Below, piece by piece: positions 1-11,290 of a stretch of 64,000 nt of DNA. Below the pieces are notes generated by a model that saw only the letters and a program-made list of their open reading frames with translations, ran no database searches and was not told the origin of the DNA. The translations under genes were made by a program, and so were the position numbers. Origin of the DNA: Guillardia theta CCMP2712 (Eukaryota > Cryptophyceae > Pyrenomonadales > Geminigeraceae); the NCBI RefSeq assembly GCF_000315625.1, contig NW_005434619.1, positions 317,879 to 381,878 on the forward strand, given 5' to 3'. The stretch's first letter is position 1. Each line of letters starts with the position of its first letter.

Positions 1-3000
1 CTGGAAGAGGTCGTAAATCACGTCCCTGCTTCCCTTGCGGTCCCCCGGAAGGTCCTCCATGGCTTCCGAAGCCTTGAGTCCCTTGAAGTTTGGAGCCATC
101 TTCTCGGGCATATGTAGGTACTCCTCCCTTGATAGGAACCCCTGGGAGCTTCTCAGAGCCTTGACAGAGCCCTTGATGTACGAGTGAATCTCCTGGAAGA
201 CGCTGGATGGCGACAGCCATCGGCACTTGCCGCTCTTGGTGAGGGATGGCCAGATCCTTGACTCGAACACTTTGAAGTCCACCTCCTCCCTCAGCTGGAC
301 CTTTGCTCGGGACTTTGCCCTGCTGTCCTCCCCAAGCTCGATGAAGTCTTCCATGGGCTCGTCGTCAAAGCAGAGCTCGTCGTCGTCGAGAGGGATCGAG
401 TCCAGCATGCCTACCTCCTCGTGGAAGCTGCTGGCTCCCGCGTTGACCAGGCTGCCATCCTCGTTCCTCGGCCAGAAAGGTCGCGCTAGCGTTGCATCCA
501 GCATCTGGAGCCACTCGGACTCAGTGAGGAACAAGGGGAAGGCCTCGGAGCTGACACTCCAAAGGGACGGAGGATAGTCGGACTTTGGGTCCACGTGTTG
601 AACTCCTGCCTGCATGTTCTTGAAGGACTTGCGGACTTGATCTCTCAAGACACGGTTGGCTGTGACGAACACTTGGTTGTAGTCTTGCAACTTGGACTCG
701 TTAACACTCAGGCATGAGTACATCTTCCACATCCTGTTGATGGCGATGGAAGTCTTGCCTGTCCCAGATCGTCCTACAAGGATGGTAGAGCATGTGCTGT
801 TCGCAATCCTGCGATTGATGATTTCATCTTCACGGTCATCGGGAAGGAAAGGAAACTCTGGAAACACGTGCTCGCCCCCCTTCACGCTCCTCTTGTTCTT
901 CTCAAAGTCGTTCAAGCTCTTCAGGAACTCATCGCTCAGCGCATAAAACTTGAGCACATTCAGACTTTCAGCTGTGCTGACAGCTGGGGGAGTGAAGATA
1001 AGTTCCTCGTGCAAGTCATACATCTCCTCTTCCGAGTCAACGAACGACGAGAACTTCTTGTCTTCCTGCAACCTCAGGCCATCCAAGTCACTGTCCTCGG
1101 AGAGCCTGTAGACTCGGGGGATGCGGGTGCCGTCTTTCTGCAAGGTGCTGTCTACGAAGATAGGAAGTAGCTTCTTCTCCACAGAGCTTTGTCTGCCGCT
1201 CTTGTGGGCATCGACAATGAAGCGCATACCGCGAGGAACGTCGTCGTGATCCAGACAAATCTTCCACAGGCGGATGGTGTCGGTGAAGGCTCCGATACGA
1301 GGGGAGTAGTCCACCGCATACTGCCACAAGAATCTCCTCCCGTCGTCAAAAGAAACGCAGGGGCTTTCAAAGATCTTGAGATGCTTGGGAGTTCCCTTCA
1401 AGCACTTCATCAGCGACCTGCCTTGCTCGCCGTTCGCCAGCCTCTTGATCTTGTGGATGGTCGATCGAAGTACCACCGGCTCGCGATGTAGACCAAACAG
1501 CTGGTCCTTGAACTCTCGCGTGACTCTCAGGTCCCACATACAGCTCGCCAGGTCTCGGATGGCAGACCGGTCATCACTGGCTGCCACTGGTGCCGTGACG
1601 TCTTCCTCGGCAGGGTCCCCACCTTCGGATCTCAGCTCGGCCTCATGGTTGCCTGGAGGAAAGTTTGAAGGGGCGCGGTCAGTCACATTCGATTCTGTTC
1701 GCTTGTCTCGGGGTCGTGACTGTTTCTCCTCCTCATCAGAATTTTCTGAACCATCTTCTTCGTCTGTGTCATGATCGTTTTCCTGCCCTTCATCACCTTC
1801 GTGTTGCAATCTGAGCATGAGAGCGGCAAGCAAGTCCTTCACTCTTTGTCGGTGTTGTACCATAGTCTCTGGTGTCTTCTCAGGAGATTCATCCGCTGTA
1901 TTGCTCGCTGGGATCTGAGATGGTTTAGCCGCCTCCACTACTGGATCAGCTTCGGCATCTGGAACATTGATCTTCTGCTCCCTCCGCCCGTCTTGTTGAG
2001 TCTCGCTCTTGCTTTTTGATTTCACCTTCTTGCTTCGCGACTTGCGAGACGCAGACTGCTCCTCTTGGAACTTTTGAAGCATGGCCTTGAACGCTCCCTT
2101 GCTGACCTGCAGAACGGTCTTGTTCTTCTTGTTTTTGGTCGTGACGTCAGCCCCGTTACTCAACAGTGTCTGCGTGACTTGTGAAGTTTTCTGGTCCCAG
2201 GTCATCTCGGCAAGCAGGTGCAGACACGTCCCTCTCTCTGAAGTCACGTTGACATCTGCTTTGGCATCTACCAGGCACGAAATCATTTTCAAATCTCTGC
2301 ACTTTACAGCATGATGCAGCGCAGCAGTCCCGAACTCTCCCGTGCTTGCATCCGGATCAGCTCTTCTTGCCAAGAGAGATTTCACAAGCTCGTGCTGGCC
2401 GGCTGTGACAGCACAACACAAGGGGACGTCGGCGAATTCTTGAGACTCGGAAGAATTTCGAACAATCATCCTCATGACCTCCCACATCCCTTCTTTCTGC
2501 GCGGCTTTCATTGCCTGTTGGAATATTTGATCGTCCTTGCACAAGCGAAATAGAGACGGTAAGATTCTCATGAGGTGAGACTCATTGAGATTGGGCCGGA
2601 GAAAGAGCAATCGTACATCTATCCTTGGCATCTCAGATAGTGATTGAGACAACTCCGACAACTCTCTTCCACTTGCTGTTTCACGTTTGTACGCACTTTC
2701 GAATGCTTGGTTTGCATTCGATGGGATCAGCAGGCTCGTTATGGTCTCAGGAAGGTTGGCTTCTACAGCAAGGTTAAAAGCGTACAAGTCGAGGTCAGAT
2801 GTTATGTCCTTATCCATCCCGCAGCTCAACAGAATTTGAATGGTTTCTGCTTGCTCTCTTTGATATTCCTTGGGCGTCTGCTGCTTTTGAGTTGCTTTGT
2901 TCTTGTAGCTATGGAAGCAGAATTTGACCAAGAGCATATCTTCGTGCTGACAAGAGGGTATCTCAAAGGCGGTATTTGTGCTTGAAAAGTCGAATTGCTG

Positions 3001-4010
3001 CTTAATCCCTTGAAAAACGAGAAGGACACTGATTTCTTCTGAACGATGCAACTTGTCGACGAGCTTGAGATTCCCGGACGTTGCATTCTTGTCAAATCGA
3101 AGTTCCAGTTCCCAAGTGAGTCCAATTAATAGATGCATTCAGAGACGCTCTTGGTCTCGTGCCGTGATGCTTGGATTACGAAAGATCTCTCCACGCTCAG
3201 TGAGCACAGGGAATGTAAAGGAGTGTAAAAATGGCTAAATTCGGGGCTTGCAATCACCTTTTTCCAGTGACTGGATAGCTTTGATTTGAGGAGCAGCTGC
3301 AAGAGTTCGGGTCGAAGTGCTCGTACGATGATAAGAATGATTTCTCTACCGAGGTCTTCATCTTGCTCCAGGAAGTTTTTGATCAAAGGGTGGCTGAACA
3401 CAAATGAGTCTAGCTCCTGATCATGGCAACGAAAAATTCTGTTCCTTCCCACGAAAATGCAAAAAAAATTTAGCAGTGAGTGTCGCCAAGACTTTGAAGA
3501 CAGTCTTTGCTTATCAGATTTCAACGCCAGCTCGATCGAATGCAGAAAGAATTTTGCGATCGCAATCTTTTCTTTGATGGAGAGGTCGCATGCAAGGATG
3601 TCAAACCATGTCTGTTTCGAAAAGTACTTTAACCAATCATACTTATTGTCAGATTTCATTCGAGAGCATTTTTTCAGGATTTCAAAGAGAACCTTGACAA
3701 GATTCATCTTTTGATTGCAAGCACAAAATGACATCAAGACGTTTGTGATGAGCAAAAAGGATCTCAAATCCAGTTGTTTAGCAACCGGTGCCATCAAACC
3801 GTTCAGCCTCAACGACAACTTGGATATTTCCTCATCGTCGCAGGGCATCAGTTGGCTTTCGACGATTTTCATCAACTCAGGCAGAATCTTTGCCATACTG
3901 TTAGGGAGTCCGTCATTATCAAGTACTTCCTTGCTGCAGCAGAATGATGACGGATCTGTGCATTCCTCAATTCGGAATCTTGCTGAGAATTCCTGCTTGA
4001 ATCCTTGCAT
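1..4010 (-). CDS. TRANK1-like ankyrin-repeat / P-loop helicase-type protein (partial, C-terminus off the left edge)
   Basis: One open frame runs without a stop from about 3120 down to base 1. It encodes ankyrin repeats (around 2450-2100, e.g. GEFGTAALHHAVKCRDL and ADVNVTSERGTCLHLLAE), an acidic/basic linker with KSRSKKVKSKSKS, then a Walker A motif GRSGTGKTS near 760. After it come LTESEWLQMLDATLARPFW and IKGSVKALRSSQGFLSREEYL, which resemble the segment after the P-loop in TRANK1 (TPR and ankyrin repeat protein 1, a UvrD/SF1-like helicase). Helicase motifs further on are outside the window. A helical upstream exon (about 3200-4010, starting MQGFKQEFSARF) is in another frame and must join through an intron near 3090-3170; I could not fix that junction. 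The start at 4010 is the first Met that avoids the GGAGCAG repeat. Role unknown; ankyrin/helicase architecture only. Confidence 0.75.
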
Positions 4011-4063
4011 TCCTGTGTACTTGGTGGTTGTACAGGAAATAGGGAAGGAGTATAATTCTGAGA

Positions 4064-4113
4064 GGGAGCAGGGAGCAGGGAGCAGGGAGCAGGGAGCAGG
4101 GAGCAGGGAGCAG
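4064..4113. repeat. (GGAGCAG)n heptanucleotide tandem array
   Basis: About seven near-perfect copies of a 7-bp unit lie just upstream of the TRANK1-like gene. The unit is not a multiple of three. The reverse strand is open through it (LLPAPCS repeats), but this is probably not coding. Confidence 0.9.
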
Positions 4114-4129
4114 TGGAGCAAGGTTGGTG

Positions 4130-5600
4130 TGCTGAGAACTAACGCTGCGGGTAGGGTAGGGTGGTATCAAAATAGACATCACACGGGTGGATTTGACAGA
4201 GCAAACAGGGGGTTCAGGGTATCTGGGGGTGCGGCAACAGGACGGGGAGGGGGTTCTAGCCTCGGATTCGTATCCCAACAAAAAAAGTTGAGCTTGTTGA
4301 GTGTTGAGTAATAAATTTGTAAGGGGGCCCGGGCCCGGGGCCCGGAGGGGCAGGCCACCGTGACTGCCGTCTCAGATGTCTTGCTCTGAGTCAATCTTAC
4401 TCAAAGTTAAGTTAAAATCAGTACGAGGACAATATGAAGCAGGAGAGTAGAGGAGGCCTCACCCTGACACTGAAAGTTAAAACTCCAAGAAGTCGAAACA
4501 AAAACTACTTTTAGAAATGTAACCGATAGTGGCATGCCATAACGGTACTTTCCGGATACAAATACCGCCGGGACCATCGACAACCCCTGTGTAAGAGGTT
4601 GAAGGACCGGTGGACTTGAAGCCACGTTTCAGGATTTGAAAAAGACTCCTTTAGAGCGACTGGAACCAAATCACGTTACCTGAATCGTGATTCATTACCT
4701 AAAAGGTCCTTGTTACACCTTGGAGATCAGCAAAGCTGAGACCACCACCCCATTTTCCACCAAACCAAACAATATGACCGGTCATTTTGACAGGCTTGTT
4801 GGGCGGAATGGTGGGGTCTGTGTCAATGTTTTAAAACCATAGCACCCCTTCAGTTTAAAGTCACGATTGTGTCATGGTCCTTCCGACTACCCATGGTTAT
4901 AGTCTGAAAGGACCCGTCCATTCAGAGGCTTGAAAGTGCGACCTCCTTCTTCAGGACAACCCCTGTAAATTAAATCACCAGTACTTCCTACCCCACATTT
5001 TGATGCCATCGAAAGACATAGTGCCCATCTTTGAATATTTTCTAAATTGACCAATATATAATATGACATATCTATCCACCTATCAGTTCTCAAAGCAAAG
5101 CTCCAATAGCACTACCCCCTCATCTGACTACCCACCTGGATTTACACAATCTGCCCCTTTCTGCAAAAGCTCTCCGCCTCCCTGCTCTCCCCGCCCCCTG
5201 CGACCTCTCCGGCGTCCTACGTTCCTTTCGTCCCCCTCCTCGCGCGTAAACAAAACCCGCTGACAACTTTCTGGTGCTGCTGCATATCCTCCTCCGTGTG
5301 CTCCTTGCCATCTTCTCCTTGTTCTCTTCTCCTCATGTTCTCCTCACCCTCCCTGTCAGCCTCAAACCTTGAAGCCTAAAACATACCCTCATTCCCGCCC
5401 CCGTAAACTTTGTTGCTGCCATATCTGTTCTCATGGTATTCCTTATTGACTTCTAGTCTCCGGTCATATCCCTATCTACTTTACGCACTTCTCTTTCTGT
5501 GCGTCTCCCTTTTGTGAGCCACCTCTGGTCCTGGTTGCCTTTGGTGACCGATTGACCCCGGGAAGGGCCAAAGCGTGATCCTCAGGCTCGTTGATTCTTC
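4130..5600. other. Intergenic region without a convincing gene
   Basis: Only short unconserved frames are present. The stretch contains G-rich words such as GGGTAGGGTGG near 4150, a GC-rich palindromic block with a copy of the 33-bp dispersed repeat (4319-4427), and a pyrimidine-rich stretch (about 5120-5340) that could be the promoter/5'UTR side of the gene at 5610. Confidence 0.6.
4319..4427. repeat. GGCCCGGG-rich block plus one copy of the 33-bp dispersed repeat
   Basis: A GGGCCCGGGCCCGGGG palindromic run is followed about 60 bp later by TACTCAAAGTTAAGTT...ATCAGTACGAG (4397-4427). This is the same pairing of elements seen at 38.8, 54.3 and 61.0-61.3 kb. Confidence 0.8.
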
Positions 5601-5609
5601 ATTTTCCTG

Positions 5610-7019
5610 ATGCCCAGCATGGAGATGATGCTGGTTCGGAGGCTACAGAAGTCGGCAAACAGGGACGAGACAAAAGAGCTCATCGAGACTCTTGATTCCA
5701 TTGTGCCTCTGTTCACTAAAACCAGGAGGCACCGCTCCTGCCTCAAATCGGGGCGAAGCCTCACTCAGCTTTTGCTCGACATACAGCAAAGAGTCGGTGA
5801 TCTGCTGAAAGTGCCAGAGAGTCCCAAGGACAACTCCATGCCAGACCAGACGATCAGGTTGGGGATGTTAGATACGAGACAACCAATCTTGATACTGGAC
5901 AGAACAACACTCAATGTGCTTTCCCTCAGCTGCGGGGCGAGAGAATGTTTCAAAGGGCTTCCGTTTGACGGTCCCACAGGTCAAAACATTCTGCATTTCA
6001 TCTCGAGCGAGGATCGGAACAAAATTCTCGCGCGTCTGAGAAATACATCAAGGTCGGGCGAGTCGTTAACTGAACGGTTAAATTTCAGAATCACCAGCTT
6101 CAGGACCATGATGCGAGGGGAAATCATGTGTGAGTTGGTAAGCACTCACCAGACATCAGAGGGGCACATCTTCTTCTTCTTCACAACTTCTGCCGACCAG
6201 ACTTGCAAGAGAAGAAGCCTACATGCGTTGCTGGAATCGTTTTCAGGCACGTTCGGGTTTGACAACATCTCCTCGACCGAGCTACCGTGGGATCGCAGGC
6301 ATTCCAAAACCCAGAGCGAGATCTCTTACATGTTTTCTGGCTGGAAGCGACTCTTTGATGACGAACAGATGGACCAGGTAATCTCAGAAGCCTGTCAAGG
6401 CTGCGGAATCCAAAAGAACATGCTCAAGGCCAGGGAGCTTCAAGTGCGCTGCAACTTCGTTAATGCCAACAAGAACGGAACCCCTCGGTGTGACCTTTCT
6501 TATCGATGGAAACTTTCTGCCCTGCTGGGAACCTACGACAGCGGTTGGAAGGAAGATCAAGAAGTCGATCTCAATGGCAAGCCCAAGTCAGTTGGAAATG
6601 GGAAATTCATCTCGTTCTGTGTTAACGACGATTCTGACGAGGATCGGCTTCATATCACAGAGTATCAACTGCAAATGGTGAGCTCGATTCTCTCGGATCT
6701 TGAAGTCTGACTTCTTCACTCAGAAGGACGAGAATTTGGTCATCGAACAAAGCAGCTCCATCTATGTCACCAACGAAGCCCTGTGCGTCTTGAACATGCA
6801 GCGCAACGACGTGATGAGGTGATGCTTGCTGACGAGACAAGAAGTGCTTCCAACTGACTTGATTTCAGGAACAGAGACGACGATGAGACCCGCTTGCTGG
6901 CCTTCCGGATGAGCTTCTCGCAGTCAAGGACGCCAGGCTCGCAGATCACGGGGTTGGGGGAGCAAGCGATGGAGCGACAGAGCTCGAGTGAGTCTCGCAA
7001 TGCCGTCGAATGGGAATGA
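5610..7019 (+). CDS. HLH-PAS-like regulatory protein A (3 exons)
   Basis: Exons 5610-6677, 6724-6818 and 6869-7019 join in frame (introns of 46 and 50 nt, GT-AG) to give 437 residues. The N-terminus (residues 5-70) has a basic helix, RDETKELIETLDSIVP, a loop TKTRRHRS and a second helix SLTQLLLDIQQRVGDLL, the layout of a basic helix-loop-helix. Residues about 92-150 (QPILILDRTTLNVLSLS...GQNILHFISSEDRNKILARL) look like a PAS fold. A conserved block follows with PWDRR, FSGWKRLF and GWKEDQEVDLNGKPKSVGNGK. It is a clear paralogue of the convergent gene at 7639-8983, including intron positions. Family assignment rests on pattern and is not certain; a PAS-type light or redox sensor or a transcription factor is an inference. 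No GAF, kinase or DNA-binding partner is visible nearby. Confidence 0.8.
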
Positions 7020-7496
7020 CAGTCGTCGGCATGTCTGTGTACTTGATTTGTAAATAGAAAGGGAATGCGTGAATAGATGATCTAATCGTGAACAATGAAT
7101 TTGAAAGAGAGTGGGTAGGTAAATTGAGAGTAAACTGTCGATTGCGTACACATCCAGTGTGTGGATGTCAAAGATTTCTGGGCAGGGAAATAAAGACTGT
7201 TAGGCACATCACTGGTACTAGTGAGGCTGGTGGAAAGGCAGGCGACTCGTTTATTGGATGGAAACGTGCGTAGAGAAGATTGAGAGACAGATACATGTAA
7301 AGCATGACTGGAAGCTCTCCGCAAGCAGTCGTAACATGAGCAAGAGACTAAGTTGACGATGAATCTTGGTACCAAGTGAAACTTTGGAATCAGACTTTGT
7401 GCAAGACATTCAAGCATCCTGAATAAAGAGAAGAATGCAGAATTTGGGCAAGAATTTGCAGAAAGTATTCAGAGGCTTCAACTTTGCATGAAGCCC

Positions 7497-7532
7497 GTCT
7501 TGTCTTGTCTTGTCTTGTCTTGTCTTGTCGTT
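7497..7532. repeat. (TTGTC)n pentanucleotide array
   Basis: Six to seven TTGTC copies followed by decaying variants (GTCGTTTGTCGTC, CTCGTCCCGTC) up to about 7580, lying between the stop codons of the two convergent HLH-PAS-like genes. Confidence 0.85.
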
Positions 7533-7638
7533 TGTCGTCTTTGCTTGGTTTTTCCTTGTCTCGTCCCGTCTGGTCTTTGTCGTGAGCTCCTCAGAGTTTG
7601 CTTGACATTTCACACACAAAGTGATCGACGAGGGTCTC

Positions 7639-8983
7639 CTATACAGCCTGAGCAACAAACCTAGTTTCCCTCCACTCTCTGTAGAAATCACATCAGCAAT
7701 CGTTATGCGAAGTCTCGCACCATACCTGTTTGCTTCCAAGTAGGTCTGTCCATGCACAATCACGTGCATTTGCTTCATCTGCGTATGATACGAAGCGAAG
7801 CAGACAAGCTTCTGATGTTCCTGCAGAGCTGTGAGGAGAAAACGAGCTTCAGATGCTTTCTTACCTCTTTCAGGTGAAACTCGGTGAAGATGAGCTTATT
7901 AGCATCTGATTCTGCATGGGTAACGACAGATATGTACCTTCCTCCCCCCAGGTACTTGGGGATACCGTTGAGCTCAATCTCGCAGTCCTCACGCCATCCC
8001 GCCGTCATCGAGCCCTTCAACGACGGAAGGTTCATCCTGAACTTGACGAGACACCGGTGACCGTCTCCCGTTAGCGACTTGGACAGGCTGCAGGACAGCT
8101 GCAGCCGGTTCGCCATGTTCATCTTAGCATCCACAGAATCTGACTTGTAGTGCTCTTTAAGCTCTGCAATGTTCCGAGGATCCTCCCAGATTGCTCTCCA
8201 TCCCGAGAAGATGAATGGCAGCGAGGAGGAACTTGCAAAGCACGGCCTCTGATCCCATGGTAGGTGTGTCGAGGAGAAGAAATCGAAGCTGTAGACACCT
8301 GAGAAGTCCTCGAAGCCACCCGGTCTGTTGGAAGTCGTACTGGTCTGTTGTTCCTCGCATGACTGGAAGAATAGGAAGGAATGCTGTCCTTGGACGTTGC
8401 ACACCTCCTCTAGGGCACATTGACAGTACCTCAGGGAGGATTTATGGAAATGATACATGGTGATAATGCGCTCCTTTGCAGGCGGCTCTTTGCACGTGCT
8501 CCCATCGCTGCGCTCGCTCTTCGCTTCTGTGCTCTTGCTCTTGTGCAACAGTTGATGGACGGCATTTCGGTGGGAGTGAGGGGAGAAATGAAGGAGGTTC
8601 TGACCCATGGGGCCGGCGAACGGCATGCTCCGAAACCATTCCCTCGCACCAGAGCTGAGAGACAGGATTTTCAAGCTGTTGAAATCGATGACGATGATAG
8701 GCTTCTGAGCTTCAAGGATCCCCCTCTTGATGAGCAAGTCAGAGATCTGAACATCGTCCACACTCTGCGGAATGCTCAAAAGCTTCTCTATCCTACACCG
8801 CAGGTCCGAGAGCAGCTGCGTCAGGCTCCTCCCAGACTTCAAAGACGATCGATGCCTCCTTGCTTTCGTTATTCTCGGAACCAAGGAGTCGAGCACCTCG
8901 ATCAGCTCTTTGGTCTCGTCTCTGTTCGCCGACTTCTGAAGCCTGCGCACAAGCAACATCTCGGCGCTTGACATGTTGGACAT
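7639..8983 (-). CDS. HLH-PAS-like regulatory protein B (paralogue of the 5610 gene)
   Basis: The main exon reads MSNMSSAEMLLVRRLQKSAN and RDETKELIEVLDSLVPRITK at its start, nearly identical to protein A, then a PAS-like segment (KPIIVIDFNSLKILSLSSGA, GQNLLHFSPHSHRNAV). The shared C-terminal block has PWDQR, FIFSGWRAIW and GWREDCEIELNGIPKYLGGG. It splices at LKE|EHQKLVCFASYHTQ (donor GTAAGA, acceptor CTCTGCAG) and at ANR|EWRETRFVAQAV to end in TAG at 7639. Both introns sit where protein A has its introns. The start at 8983 was chosen because A begins at the equivalent residue; the frame is open upstream to 9133 with another ATG. Divergence from A is strong in the middle (about residues 150-230), suggesting an old duplication or relaxed constraint there. 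Confidence 0.78.
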
Positions 8984-9616
8984 CTGGTTAACTGAGAGCT
9001 CACCGGATCTCCTTAGAGAACCAAAGGCTCTCTGTGTCAGACTCGTAGATCTAGCCTTACATTCCAATACATGGAACGCTGTGTTGGCACTTACACGGAA
9101 ATCTGCTCCGCTTTCACGTTCTTGATGACGCATACCTGATGTGACATAAATCCATCGCCTGGGTGCAGCCAGTCACTCGACAAGAAGTGTGTTGACTTTT
9201 TTCTCCGATCCTGCCATGAGACATTCAGAAAGTGAGGTATGCCGTCAACCGGTTCTATTCAAGTTTCAAGTCTCAAGATTTTCATCTCGTGTTGTCTGAA
9301 GCAGTGATATTCAATGATCTCTCTCAGTATTGCTAAAGATTCTCTTGTTTTTCATGTGCGATGTGGGATCTTGTTCACCGTCGACTCCTTTTATGAAAGA
9401 AGTGCTCTATGTTTCAACTCCTGGCTATCATGACAGTCGACGTGTTTGCCGCTGCTGCTTCCTCTAACGTTTTCCTCTGCTCAATCTGTCAATCCAGATT
9501 CCTGTCTCGATTATTCAAAGTCATGATGTAAGCATTTACATCATCATTGACCCATGAAACCATCCACCTACTGCTATCTCGCTCATGCTAAAGGCCACGC
9601 ATCCCAGTCTGGCTGT

Positions 9617-9651
9617 AGATTTAGAGTTGCGCCTGCGGCAACTCTAAATCT
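9617..9651. repeat. Perfect 14-bp inverted repeat with 7-nt loop
   Basis: AGATTTAGAGTTGC (9617-9630) is followed by the loop GCCTGCG and then GCAACTCTAAATCT (9638-9651). There is no T-tract terminator logic in this eukaryotic context. It could be a hairpin RNA, a MITE remnant or a chance structure. Confidence 0.7.
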
Positions 9652-11180
9652 TAAAGTCTTCAATCTTCTGCTCCACCTGCCTTCTGCCTTCCTACCTTCT
9701 GACTTGCTACCTTGCTGGAGATCTACATCCATACTGCTTTCCGCTGCTGCCGCCGCCGCCATTCCCTTCCACCTCACCGCCATCTCCCCCGACACACTAC
9801 CCCTTCCCTCCGGCACTCCTCTCAGCCATGACCACTAAATCAGTACCCGTCAGTACCCTACCCCTTGAAATACGAACTCCTTCACGACTTTTCCAGGGTG
9901 GGTTGTCCAAAAAAACAAAAAAAAGATAAAGGCCACTAGCGCCGCCCACCCCACCCTTCCTCCCAACGGAACTACCCCACCCCATCGAAACATATCGTCT
10001 CACCCTGGTTATAAAAGCAGAGTACCCACCCCTACCCCCCTATCTCCTGATTTCCTACGTAATCTACACCTGCCGTGTGGGAATTTTTTAAAAAAGACCA
10101 CTCTGCGCCACACCCACCCCGTGCACTTCACGGAATACTACCACCCTCCTCAAATCACGGACATGCACCTATCCACCCCACCCCCACTGTAGAAATTAAC
10201 TCATGACAACTTTGTGACTAATAAAATCATATAGAGGATTGGATCACTCCGATGTACCACCCCACCCCAGAAAGGATCCCACCCCACCCTGTCACGACCT
10301 CGACATCCTCAGGAGCAACAATGATCCTGTTACTGGTAACTGCGTCTATAAGTGGATGCATGGAGACTGTCGCCTTCTCGTTCCTCAAAAAGTCTCAACT
10401 TGTAGTAAATTTGGTAGTTTCGCCGGAGCCAGGGAGCATGCGGGGAGAACGGGAGGAAAAAAGATTATGGTCACGTCCTTGAATTGAAGGGTAGAGGGTG
10501 GGGTCATGGGGTCTTATTTTGTTTTTTCCTCTCTCAAGATTTTTGCAGGGGGTGATGTGGAAGGTGGGTAGGGTCCTGAAAAGGTAGGGTCAGGATTATT
10601 CAGAGACTAGGGGTACTTTAAGTGGATATAGGAGGGGTGATATTTATCATTCTTGCAATGGAGGGGTAGGATGGGTTCGTTTTGTTGGTTGGCAACTCGG
10701 TCCCCTGGTGGGTGTAAAGCTTTTAGCAAATATTACGCTTGTGGTCAGTTTTCGTTTTAAGTGTTGAAAGCAAGTAGCTGATAGATGATTCAAACAGCAA
10801 GAAGAAGTCAAGCAATCATAAGAAGTGCAGTAAAGAAAGAATTCTTCAAGTTGAGATAATGGACAAGCAGGAGGGGGGAAGAGAAAGTGGGTGAAGACAG
10901 GGGCCGAAGAACAAAGAGGCCTGATTTACACATGGACCAGACGAGACGAGACAAGGGTAGTCACATTAGAAGACTGAGGATGGGATTGAAGTCAAGTTGA
11001 GAATGGGGTAGCCACTCAGAAAAGTGGCCGTTTCCATGTGCATGGTCCCGTAAACTGCAGGATGCTATTCTTAAAACCTTCGAAAATGAGATGCGATTAC
11101 TCGAACACAACAAACAGGGCAGGCTACTACTGCTTGTAAGGACATGAAGTTGTTTCCACAGGAGAGAAAATACGTAACAT

Positions 11181-11290
11181 GAGATGAGATGAGACGAGAC
11201 GAGACGAGACGAGACGAGACGAGACGAGACGAGACGAGACGAGACGAGACGAGACGAGACGAGATGAGACGAGATGAGATGAGATGAGAT
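11181..11290. repeat. (GAGAC)n / (GAGAT)n pentanucleotide satellite
   Basis: About 22 pentamers, GAGAC in the middle and GAGAT at both ends. Variant units at the edges and identical units inside are typical of slippage expansion from the centre. Confidence 0.95.

Noticed and set aside
3457-4311. Plus-strand frames of 85 and 198 codons
   Set aside because: Antisense of the helical N-terminal exon of the TRANK1-like gene and of the GGAGCAG repeat.
8420-8971. A 183-codon frame on the plus strand
   Set aside because: Antisense of the HLH-PAS-like paralogue B, whose protein is conserved with its twin.
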